Assembly (NCBI GenBank): GCA_004154925.1
Contig: QJNS01000008.1
Location: 310,001-374,000, forward strand
DNA: 64,000 bases
Source of the DNA: Monosporascus cannonballus
Lineage: Eukaryota; Ascomycota; Sordariomycetes; Xylariales
Direction: 5' to 3'
Each line of letters opens with the position of its first letter. Within the stretch, counting starts at the first letter, position 1. The notes beneath the pieces were generated by a model. It made no database searches and was not told the origin of the DNA. It saw only the letters and a list, made by a program, of their open reading frames with translations. Below are positions 38,685 through 48,800 of this stretch, one piece after another. The translations under genes were made by a program, and so were the position numbers.

Positions 38685-38933
38685 TATTAGACCCAACTAA
38701 AATCGATTAAATAACTAAGCCCGAACTTAGTTTGATCACCTACTGAAACAAGGCTACTTTATGCACCCCCAGTATCTTTTTCCTCTTAGCTACAGCTATA
38801 TTTACGTGTATAAAAGGAGGGTTCGTTACCCTCACCCTTTAGCTAGGACCTTGGAAAGGTCATGCAACCTTTAATACACCTTTTCTTCAGTTATATATGC
38901 TTCTGTATGTGATACAGGGTCTTATAGCGTTAT
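38685..38933 (+). repeat. 3' LTR of copia B, little mutated
   Basis: Starts TATTAGACCCAACTAAAATCG and contains GTTTGATCACCTACTGAAAC, CTACTTTATGCACCCCC and TATAAAAGG. It keeps far more G and C than the equivalent LTR at 27369. The exact 3' end (near 38933) is uncertain because no target duplication was identified. Confidence 0.8.
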
Positions 38934-38968
38934 ACGGAATTAAGCCGAAAGCTGCATATCGTTCGAAA

Positions 38969-39348
38969 TGTGACGGCTAGGCGGTTTAACCAACTATTAA
39001 ACCTTAAGTCGACGGGTTTGTGTTAGCAGAAGTATCGTGGGAATCTGAGCAATAGATACAGTAACATATCACGTCTCGTAATACTAAGGGCGTCTTAAGT
39101 AACGATATGGCAATTGACTACTGTAAGCTGAAATTATTTAAACTCTGGAATTAATAAGCGTATATATCTTTATAAGTTAATTAAATCGTTATTAGATCTT
39201 GACGTTATTAAAAATCCAATATTATTAGATTCGGTTAGTTCTGTATAAATTTATTTGGATCTTGATGCCAAAAAAAATCTAAATCACGTAATTCTTTTTT
39301 TTATAGGTCCGACCGTTTTCGTAGCCGATCTTGGGTTAGGTCGTAACA
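38969..39348 (-). repeat. 3' LTR of G5 (380 bp), left part nearly unmutated
   Basis: Bounded by CGAAA. The first about 180 bp (TGTGACGGCTAGGCGG..., GTCGACGGGTTTGTGTTAGC) keep many CpA and TpG sites that are mutated in the right LTR. From about 39150 the sequence becomes AT-rich. Confidence 0.92.
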
Positions 39349-39400
39349 TAATCTTCTCTTTTCTAGGATTTTTGCTTTTAAAGATTTTCCTTCCTAATAA

Positions 39401-39930
39401 GTTATTTTTTTTATTATAGCAGGTCGTATTGTTAATCGCAAATTACGTAATCGTCCTAATCAGAAAAAAAGCCTAGATTCTCTAGTTGCTTGTATTATCA
39501 AATTTAATTTTGAAGTTATGCCGTATACGTTTTGTTTCGAAAATGGTACAAAATATCAAATAATTGAAAAAATTCGTTATTATAACGAATATATTAATAA
39601 CCGTCGTTATTGCAATAGTTCTGGCGTTCCAATTAATTCCTTATGTCGTATTAAGAAAAAAAAGATCGTTTAGATTACAAAAAAAAATTATTATTAAAAA
39701 GACGTTTTTACGCCTTTAGCAGGAATTAAAAAAGGATTTGGTACGCAAATAATATAATATCGATAAAACTATTAATTACTTTTTTTGTTTTTGTCGTCAA
39801 AAAATTTTTATTACGTTAAGGGAATTAAAATTATTAATTGCGGGCTTTAATTAATAGATAAGCTAGATAAATAAGAACGTACGGAAACCGAAACTTTATT
39901 TCCCGTATCATCTTTTACTTCCCTTAACTG
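39401..39930 (+). pseudogene. antisense ORF of G5: Zn2Cys6-type cluster plus coiled-coil-like tail
   Basis: Opposite to pol, between chromodomain and 3' LTR, the plus strand is open for 90 codons (39401-39673). An internal ATG is at 39518. Around it the spacing of residues 42, 45, 52, 61, 64 and 71 is exactly C-x2-C-x6-C-x8-C-x2-C-x6-C, the fungal Zn2Cys6 pattern. Positions 45 and 71 are still Cys; 42, 52, 61 and 64 are Tyr, each one G-to-A step from Cys (TGY to TAY). After the stop, degraded basic coiled-coil-like text (CRQKIFITLRELKLL..GF) continues to about 39900. G2 shows a related tail in the same relative place and direction. It may be a DNA- or RNA-binding accessory protein; function unknown. 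Currently broken. Confidence 0.6.
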
Positions 39931-39959
39931 GTTTATTCCTAATAACTTTAATTAAGGGG

Positions 39960-42900
39960 TTTTCCTTGGTAATTTCGTCGTCGCTGATAAAAATTCTTTA
40001 ATAAACGTTAGGCGCCAATAAGGTTTTTAGCGGGTTCCCAAGTGTTTTCGGAATTTAGGTACTTTTTTTATTTAATTAGGTATTAAGTAAGTCCGTTTTG
40101 TTTTTGTATATCGAATATTTTGTTTATTTCGTATGCTCGTTTATTTTCCATTTTTACTTTATCCTGTACCGTATTTACCTTAATGGTATTTGCTATTAAC
40201 TTAAATAAAAAAACATAAAAAATTAAATGGAATTTAACTTTTGGTAAAAGTTTTAATTAGTAATTATTTTTTAAGATTTTCTTAGCAATTTTATATGAAC
40301 CGATATATTTGAAATCGAATTTTTTGTTAGGTCTTTTTATTTAAATATTTTTAAAACGAGGAAAATTATTTCCCCTTTTTCGAAAGTTAATTTTTTTAAC
40401 TTTTTCTGGTTATAATATTTGCTTATTTGATTCCGTACGAATTTTAACTTTATCTTTATTTTTTAATGCAGTTATCGTAATTATTCTGATATAAGAATTA
40501 TTTTGATATTAATTGGATTGTTATCGCGCGTTTTTTTTATAAACCTTTGGAATAAAACCAAAATTTACGTTTACAAATGTTATTTTAATGCTTTCGTAAT
40601 GGCTAATATTATAAGTTAATTAAGTTATTAGTAACTTTTCAACCTAGTTATTTTATTCATAATTAATATAATATCGTAAGTAAGTTTTTAAGGTTTAATT
40701 TATTCGTTTTATTTATCCGTTTATTTATGGTTTAAACGTACTGGATAATTTGTAATTTAAGCCGATTTATGCCATTAAACCTTACCAAAATTTAAATGCA
40801 AATATCGATCCTTTATTTAATATGCTTTTTATTAATAATCCGTATATATTAAAAATATATTTTTAAAAAATGTATACCAATTATTTGGCGTTTATATTCT
40901 CATAATATGGTAAAAAGTAAAAAGATTTCGTAAATTAATTAATAATGACGAAAATATTATCGTAATATATTTTTGTTATTGGATTTTTGATATAAAAAGT
41001 TTAATAATAAAGTTAAATATAATTAAACATTATGGTTACTTTATAACTAATAATGGCTATAACTTTTTGTATGGCTTATATCGTCGAGCTTTTGTTCTGG
41101 CGTAAATATCATATTGCCGTATAATTTTCTGTATTATTAATTTTATTCTGGGGAAAAAATATATGCGTTAAAGTTTTTTTAGGGTTTTATAAATTCCTGG
41201 ATATTTATGTAATTAATATTCGTATATTTTTCGTACTAAATATTTCTAGTATTCTTTTGGAATTTGTATTTTGTTCGTTTTTTGGTTTTTTAGAAAATTA
41301 TCGTTATACTGCTGAATTTTTTGATGCATATCGAAAGGTATTATCCGAATCGTTATAATCTGTCATAAGCGTAAATATCCTTTTATAATAATATTAAAGA
41401 TTATATAGTTAACTTTAACCAATTTCTTTTTAAGGTTTAGTTATTTACTTAAAGCGTTTGTTTTGCCGTTTTTTAATTTTTTTTTGTAAATAATAACGAA
41501 ATCGAAGTTCGCTAATTTTTCTGCGTATTTTAATTATCGTCCTATAAATTTCTTGGTTGTAATAAATCAGGTAAGATTTTGATAATCCGTATAAATTTTA
41601 ACCTGGTGCAAATTTCCCTTTGGGAAATACCTAAACTCCCGAAATGCCATAATAATAACCATAAATTTCTTATTTGGAATACCGTAATTAAGTTCGGTTT
41701 CTTTTAATTTGTACGAAAAAAATACAATAAGATGTAATTTACCTTAATTATTTCGCTATCCGATTATTGCGTTTCATACGTAATTCGAAATATCGGTTTT
41801 TAATTTAACGGGGCGGTTTAGATTGTACATAATTAATATTAATTCGTTAATAATTACATTTTTAATATTTTGAAATATTTTTTCTGTATTTGGCGTTTAT
41901 TTGAATTCTTTTTTTTTCGTAAGATTTATTAGGGGTATAATTATCCTGTTAAAATTTCGAATAAACTTCCTATAATAATTGGCCAATCTAAAAAATGCCT
42001 GTATTTCCTTAACCGTATTTGGCGTTTGCCATTTTATAACTGCAGCGATTTTCTTGGGGTTCATTTTAATATGTCCTAAGGTAATAATATATTCCAGATA
42101 TTTTATTTCTTATATATAAAATTAATTTCTTTTTGCATTAATAAATAACCTTACGTTTTATAAAATTTAAAAAATCTTATAAACGTATTTTACGTATACT
42201 TTTTTTATTTTTAAAAAGATAAGAATGTCGTCGAGATAGCAAACGACAAAAATATCGAGGTATTTTCGTAATACGTAATTAATTATTTGTTAGAAGGTTG
42301 CTGGTACGTTCGCAAGTCCTATTAATATAACCAAATATTTAAATAATTTGTATTTCGTTTTAAAAATTATTTTCTATTTATATCCTTTTTTAATCCTAAT
42401 AAAGTTATATTTATTTTTAAGATCGAATATTGTAAATTATTTGGTTCCGTAAAATTAATTTTTTATTGCCGTAATTAAGGATAATAATATTTAATTTTTA
42501 ATAATAATATTGCTTAATTATCGATAATTAACAATAAGTCGTAATTTTCTATTTTTTTAAATACGAAAAATATAAGGTATCCTATTAGTAATTTCGAAGG
42601 TCGAATTTATCTTTTTTATAGCCGATTTTCTAAGTATTTTCTAAAAGTACGTAATTCGTTTCCGTTAAAGTTATAAATAAGGTAAAACTTTGTCGAAAAT
42701 CCTTTTTAAGGATTATTTTATAATTTTATTCGTTATATTTTGATAATTTCGTATTAAACTTTTTTTTAAAAAGCTATTCGTATTTATAATATTATAATAA
42801 CATATTAATTAAATTTTCTGGTTTTTTGGGTTACTGTTATTATTTTAGATCGTTATTTAATTATTTTAGTTTCGTTTTAATAGTAATAATAATACGTCGT

Positions 42901-43300
42901 ATTTTTTTAATGCTTATTTTTTTTAATATTTTGTTCCTTTAAGTAATAAAATATCTGTCGTATCTTTATGCTTATATTTGTCGTTATTATCGATCGAATA
43001 TTTAGATCTTAATTTTTTCGTTTTTTGTTTATTAATAAAAAATAAAATAAATTTTATTTGGCTAGTTCCGCCGTTAATCAAAATTCCGTATTAACGTATC
43101 TATAATAATCTTAAGATTATATCGTAGTTCCCGAATAAAATGATATTGAAATTAACCGTTTGATATCGTCTTTAAATAAAAATCTCGAAGTAATTAATTT
43201 TACGTATAATTTTTCCGTTATCGTAAGCAAATTCTTAACTTTCGGCGTTCGTCGTTATATAAGGTTTTAACTTATATCTTCATAATAATTTAAATTTATT
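39960..43300 (-). pseudogene. G5 pol remnant (protease, RT, RNase H, integrase, chromodomain)
   Basis: Minus strand. Protease tail reads FNIILFGNYDIIL (about 43180-43130), against 'FDIVPLGNYDMVLG'. RT shows a GLANVPATFQ-like block and the intact active site YLDDILIF (Tyr-Leu-Asp-Asp at 42238-42227). RNase H corresponds to about 41650-41500 and the integrase core to about 41400-40300, both strongly degraded. The chromodomain reads MENERAYEINKIFDIQKQN (about 40155-40100) and ends NTWEPAKNLIGA (about 40060-40020), the conserved 'TWEPA.NL' close of chromodomains. Many stops and shifts; inactive despite the intact YLDD. Confidence 0.85.
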
Positions 43301-45313
43301 AATTACATCCGGTATAATATAATTTCCGCCTAAAACTCCGTAATCCATTATTGCAATATATTAATGCATTTCGATTTATATATCCAAAGTAATAAAGTCG
43401 TTAACGTTTTTTATTATTACGTTTAAAACTTTTTTTGGAAATTCCCGTTAATTTTTCTGGGTTTCGTTACCTTGCGGCTTTTTTACAGGTAATCTTTTTT
43501 TTTTAATTTTTATTCGAATTGGTCGAACTTTATTTATATTTTTTCCTTTAACGTATTAAGTTATTATATTTATTATTGTTATCGGCATATTGTTTTTTTA
43601 AACCGTATTAATTATTCCTAATTTTTTTATAATTTTTTTTATCGAATAAATTGTTTTTTTATGTTTATAATTATATCTTATTGTACGTTATTATAGCTAT
43701 CGTTTTAGAAATTTTCTGTAAATTAACGTATCTTTTTTTAATGGCTTTTTTTTCGTAAGGATTTATAGTAAATACCAATTATAAATAAAAATTTATAATA
43801 ATTTTTTGATAATATCTTTTTATTATACGCTGGATTAACTTTTTTCCGTTTAATAATTATACCATCTATAGTAATAAAAGGGGTTTTCTTACGGGCATTA
43901 CTTTTTTTTGGGCCAGCTTTTTATTTCGGCTAATTATTAGATATTTCCTGGGGCTATAGTTTGAAGCTGTTAATATTATTATTTATTGTTTTTATTATGC
44001 CCGGTTCGATTTACAAAGTCGAATCCTTTATAATATATGCAAATAATTCGTACGTAAATATATTATTTTTATTTTTCGTAATTAGGGTATTCTGGTCGTT
44101 GACAATATATGGCGTATATTTTGCTATATTAATCGGGTATTCCGGGATAAAAGTTTTTTGTCCAAATTCGGTATTCGTATAACTATTTTTATAATGCCTT
44201 TTATTATGTTCGTAATACTTATCGAATTAGTTTTTTGGCTTTTCGTATTTTTCGTCAAATTTCTTATCGGGATAGGCCTAGTTAGATTTTTTACTTAAGG
44301 CCTAATACATATTTGGCTTAAATTATGTTAATAACTTTATTATCGTTTTTTTAATTATTTTTGGGTTATTTTTCCGGTATAAGGATCTAATTATTTTATT
44401 ATGGCTTTTTAGGTTTTTTATATTTATAAACCTTATGCCCCATTTTGCCGTAATTAAAATATTTAATCTGGCTCTAATTTTATTTATGGGTAACGCCAAA
44501 TTCCATAAATCTTGGCGCCGTTCCGTAAGAAATAAGAGGTGCCTTTTTTTTCCCCTAATTAAACTTATATCCCGAACGTAAAGCATATTATTTTTTTTTT
44601 TATTATTTTTCAAATTATCGATTATTAATTTTAATTACTTTTGCGATATACCGGTCTAGGGTAATTAATTGTTCGATCCGAATAATTTTATTTTTTATAT
44701 TATCCTTTAGCCCTTTATAAAACATATTAATAAAGGTATCGGTTTCGTTATTTTCTTATTTTGCTTTAGCCGTAAAACTTTTAAAAGTTACGGCGTATTT
44801 GGACATAAATCGTTTTTATCAAAACTATAAAAGTTATTAAGCCGTTAATCGTTTTTTATCCGGATTGTCGAAATTATCGCATATTTTGTTTTCGAAATTA
44901 GTATAAGTCGAAAAGATTTCATTAATAAAATTTTCTTTATTTACTTTTCTTATTTCCAAAAAATTTCTTATAATAAGTTTAAACTAATTAACCGTATTTC
45001 CTATTAGGCATATTTTTACTGCTAAAACTATATCCGCTAAATCGCTAAAATTTAAAAAATGAAAATAAATTCGTACCTAAATTAAAAAGGTTTAAAGGTT
45101 ACCTTTTTTATCGTAAGGTTCTGGTTTTTTCGATTTTATACGAACGAAAAAAAATTAGGTAAACGTAACCTTAAATTGTCGAACTTTTCTTTCCAATTTC
45201 CGAATTCGAGCCTAAAACTGCTAAATAAAGGTTTTCTAAATGCTGGTCGACATTTTAACAATATTAAATATTGCTTAGAGTTTAACGGTACTACTAAATA
45301 AAAACTTGCAACA
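43301..45313 (-). pseudogene. G5 leader and gag remnant
   Basis: About 2 kb between the 5' LTR and the protease, the expected place and size of gag. A 96-codon minus-strand frame is open (44323-44613; starts MKNNKKKNNMLYVRD, Lys/Arg-rich), but I cannot align it confidently with the G6 gag text, so it may be an out-of-frame opening. The leader next to the LTR (GCAAGTTTTTATTTAGTAG on the minus strand) resembles the leader after the G6 LTR. Confidence 0.55.
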
Positions 45314-45693
45314 TATAACGGTTAAACGGTTTAACCAATTATTAAACCTTAAGTCGACGGGTTTATATTAACAGAAATATCGTGGGAATTTAAGTAATAA
45401 ATATAGTAACGTATTACGTTTCGTAATACCAAGGACGTTTTAGGTAATGATATAATAATTAATTATTACAAACTGAAATTATTTAAATTATGGAATTAAT
45501 AAGTGTATATATCTTTATAAATTAATTAGATCGTTATTAGATCTTGACGTTATTAAAGATCTAATGTTATTGGATTCGGTTGGTTTTGTATGGATTTATT
45601 TGGATTTTGATGTTAAGAAAGATCCAAATTACGTGACTTTTTTTTTTGTGGGTCCGACCGTTTTCGTGGCCGATCTTGGGTTGGGTCGTAACA
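45314..45693 (-). repeat. 5' LTR of G5 (380 bp)
   Basis: Direct repeat of 38969-39348. Its first part is more mutated (TATAACGGTTAAACGG against TGTGACGGCTAGGCGG), its last part less (TTGTGGGTCCGACCG...GGGTCGTAACA). Followed by CGAAA. Confidence 0.92.
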
Positions 45694-45698
45694 CGAAA

Positions 45699-45849
45699 GC
45701 GCAAATTTTAAGGAATAAGAAAATCATTTTTTTAAATTTTTACAGATGGTATTAAGAAGTTTTTTATAGGGAAAGAAATCAGTAAATAAATTAATGCGTA
45801 ACGCAGTTGTAAGGTGGCGCGTTGGGGGGACGGGGCGTTGGTGGGGGGG
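45699..45849. other. spacer between G5 and the PKS-NRPS relic, with a G-rich run
   Basis: About 150 bp going from AT-rich to balanced composition. At 45824-45850 the plus strand has GGGGGG, GGGG and GGGGGGG runs, with complementary C runs on the other strand. No gene seen. The PKS-NRPS homology starts after it, so truncation of that gene was not made directly by the G5 insertion. Confidence 0.5.
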
Positions 45850-48800
45850 TCGCCTTAATGAAAAGATCGATTCGGATATAGCCGTTACCAAGTACGATAT
45901 TCCTGTCAAAACCCAACTTGCACAGGCAGGTACCAAGGCCGAACGAAGTCTTGAACATTATCAATAGCGCCCTGATCCCGAAACTCTGTGCTTTCTTCCA
46001 GCTACGTACTGAAAACCTTATCAACGAAAATGTCAACAATATGCATTTAAGCGTAATGGGCACCGACTCCCTGATAGCTATCGAGATCCGGAGCTAATGC
46101 ATAAGCATTTTCCAAGTCAATATTCCGGTTCTGAAAATACTCAGTGGTATATCGGTATGTGAATTGGTTAAAATTGCAGCAAATTGCATTCCATTATCTT
46201 TAGCGCCTAGCCAACAGGCAGACTACGACGGTTCTTTCGCCCAGAATTAGGTATCGGAATCGGATAACCTGCAAAGCTTATTAAAACACCATATGGATGC
46301 TGAAACTCAAAGTGATTCCGATGGTAGTTACAAAACCCAGTTATCCTTTGCTTCGTTAATTGATGGCTTTAACTGTAATTAAGCCTCAATAATGCAGGCC
46401 TCTGCGTTTCAGGGGACGGCCAAACTATCTTTCAGCCAGTCTATGTTTTGGTTTATTTTGATGTCCTTGGAGGACAAAACAAATTTGAACTATACTGGAT
46501 TATTCCGGTTAACTGGGAGAATTAACTATGTTGAATTTAAAAAGGCTTTGCAGGCTATTAGGCTGCAGCACGCATCCCTAAGGACGTATTTCTTCGGGTA
46601 AAATGGCCAGCCGATGCAAGGGGTAAGATAATCAAGTACGTTACGGGGCGAATATGGAGAAATATCCAGTAACACCGATGTCATTCAAGCAGTTAATAAG
46701 CTGGAACGTTATGACTTTAACCTCGAGCGTGGAGAGACCATAAGAATATTGCTTCTTTCCCTATCGTCAACAGCTTATTTCCTTATTTTCGGAACCCATT
46801 CGCTAATTATGGACGGTTGGTCGTTCCAAGTTTTCTTGAAGGATCTAGAGTGCCATTATACACACACTACCCGGCCATATACCACTCCGCAATTTTTCGA
46901 TTACTCGATTCAGGACCATAAAGACTTTGAGAACGGCAAACTAAACAAGGAACTCACTTTTTGGAAAACTAAATTTGCTGCATTTCCACCATATTTGCCA
47001 ACTCTCCGTATGGGGGGTGTTACGTCGCATCCACTGCTTACGACATATGAAAACAAGCGGGTCGACATCAGGTTCAAGTCGGAATTAAAGGCCAGGATCC
47101 AGGTAATTTGCCGCAACTGCAGGGTGACGCCATTTCACTTCTACCTAGCCGTATTCAGGGTTTTGCTGCTACGATACGCCGACGCCAAGGACGTCTTAAT
47201 CGGGATAGCGGACGCAAACCGCATCAGCGAAAGCACGGTTAATGGCATTGGATCCTTCGTTAATTTACTGCCATTACTCTTCCATGCCGAGGTCATTGCC
47301 AGATTCGACGACCTGCTTAAAGAAACGCGTAATAAGGCATATGCGGCCCTGGACAACTCGAGAGTTCCGTTCCAGGTTCCGCTAAAGGAGTAAGATAATT
47401 CCGGCCTTATATCTTTCAAATAAAGTCATTAACCGTTCGCCCAGGCTGGATACCTCAGGGTCGGCCGTGCGTGCACCGATTTTCCAAGCCTTCGTTGACC
47501 ATCATCTTGGTCAGCGTGAGAGAACCCAGTGGGCTAACTGCCAGCTCGAAATGCTTTTTTTCCAAGTTTCCAAGTTACTATATGATATCGCTCTCGATGT
47601 TATTGATGATCCAGAGGGCGATTGCCTGGTTATGCTTATTGTGCGGAAAGACTTGTGCAACCAATAGGATGCTGAGCGTCTAGCGAGAAGCTTTAAGACC
47701 TTGGTGGAGGCGTTACGCCATGACCCTAGTACAGAAATAGGTTACGCGGAGATGTTTAGGGACGCAGAAATTGATGGAGCACTTACATTTAGTCGAGGTA
47801 ATTATGATGGCGCTCTGATAGAGGATCTGGTGTGGCATGCTTTTGAAGCTGAAAATTTTGACTTTAGGTCTTCCACGCGATTGCTCATGGCCCGAGACAG
47901 TTATTCATAAACTCTATGAGGTGGTTGAATCCCGATTGACTAAACTTGCAGTCGAATGGAGCGATGGCGCGATTGTCACCTATGCAGAGTTGTTAGACCA
48001 GGCGAATTCCATTGCAAATGCATTGACAAATGGCGCTGCCTAATCCGGGCCGCAAGTTGCCGTTTTGTAAGCGCCCACCCCGGATTGGATAGGGTTTATT
48101 ATAGCAATCGTGCGCGTTGACGCTGCGTATATCCCACTCGACCAGGGCAACCCATGGAGCCGTCTAGGAGCAATAATGAGGGACTGCCAGCCCAGTATCG
48201 TCCTCGTCGACGACGAGACCTAACAGTACATTGATAAACTAGGTGTGACAGGGCTTAAAGTTCTTAACGTCGCAACCTTACAATGGGAGAAGTCGTCCGC
48301 ATTGCCGCCGATTGACGCCAAAGCAACTAGTAGGGTAACCATCTTATACACGAATGGGTCATTAGGCGTTCCCAAGGGAATCATCTTAAAACACGAAGGG
48401 CTACGCAATTGGTTTGAACACACGGTACAGGTTTATGAGCTCGAGTCGGAACGGGTTTTGCAACAAAGCTTGTCCGGCTTCGATATGTCGCTGATACAAA
48501 TATTCACCGCGCTCTGTTTTGGAGGTTGCGTTTACCTAGTCCCCAGGCGACACCGTGGCGATGCCGGTGGTATTAGCGAGCTAATACATTCCCAAAGGAT
48601 CACCTACACATTTTCCTGCACGTCCGAGCTAGTTACTTGGTTTAAGTACGGAAGCCCAGAGAAACTCTCGGGTTCGGCGTGGCGCAGAGCAATAATAGGA
48701 GGCGAGCCAGGCATAGATGCGCTTTTCGGGGACTTTGTAGCCTTAGAAAAAAGTAATCTCCGCCTCTTCCATATATATGGTCCCACGGAAACCTCGTTCA

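Larger units (their letters stand above)
27369..38933 (+). mobile_element. Ty1/copia element B, RIP-degraded, interrupted by gypsy element G4
   Basis: Copia element on the plus strand: LTR 27369-27612, interior 27613-31763 and 37359-38684, LTR 38685-38933. It is interrupted at 31763/37359 by G4, which duplicated the target ATATG. Without G4 and one target copy the element is about 6 kb, a usual copia size. RT motifs are present left of the insertion and the RNase H part right of it. Dead by many stops. Confidence 0.8.
38969..45693 (-). mobile_element. complete Ty3/gypsy chromovirus-type element G5, target duplication CGAAA
   Basis: Two 380-bp LTRs (38969-39348 and 45314-45693), both running TGTGACGG... 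to GGTCGTAACA on the plus strand, flanked by an exact 5-bp duplication CGAAA (38964-38968 and 45694-45698). Pol is on the minus strand, so the right LTR is the 5' one. Length is 6725 bp. Reading leftwards from 45313: gag, protease (about 43220-43080), RT (active site 42227-42238), RNase H, integrase, chromodomain (about 40160-39990), then an antisense ORF and the 3' LTR. Same family as G1, G2, G3 and G6. It sits between copia B and the PKS-NRPS island. Confidence 0.93.

Noticed and set aside
43961..44182. 73-codon plus-strand hydrophobic frame
   Set aside because: Complementary to G5 gag; no helix pattern or start context suggesting a real membrane protein.
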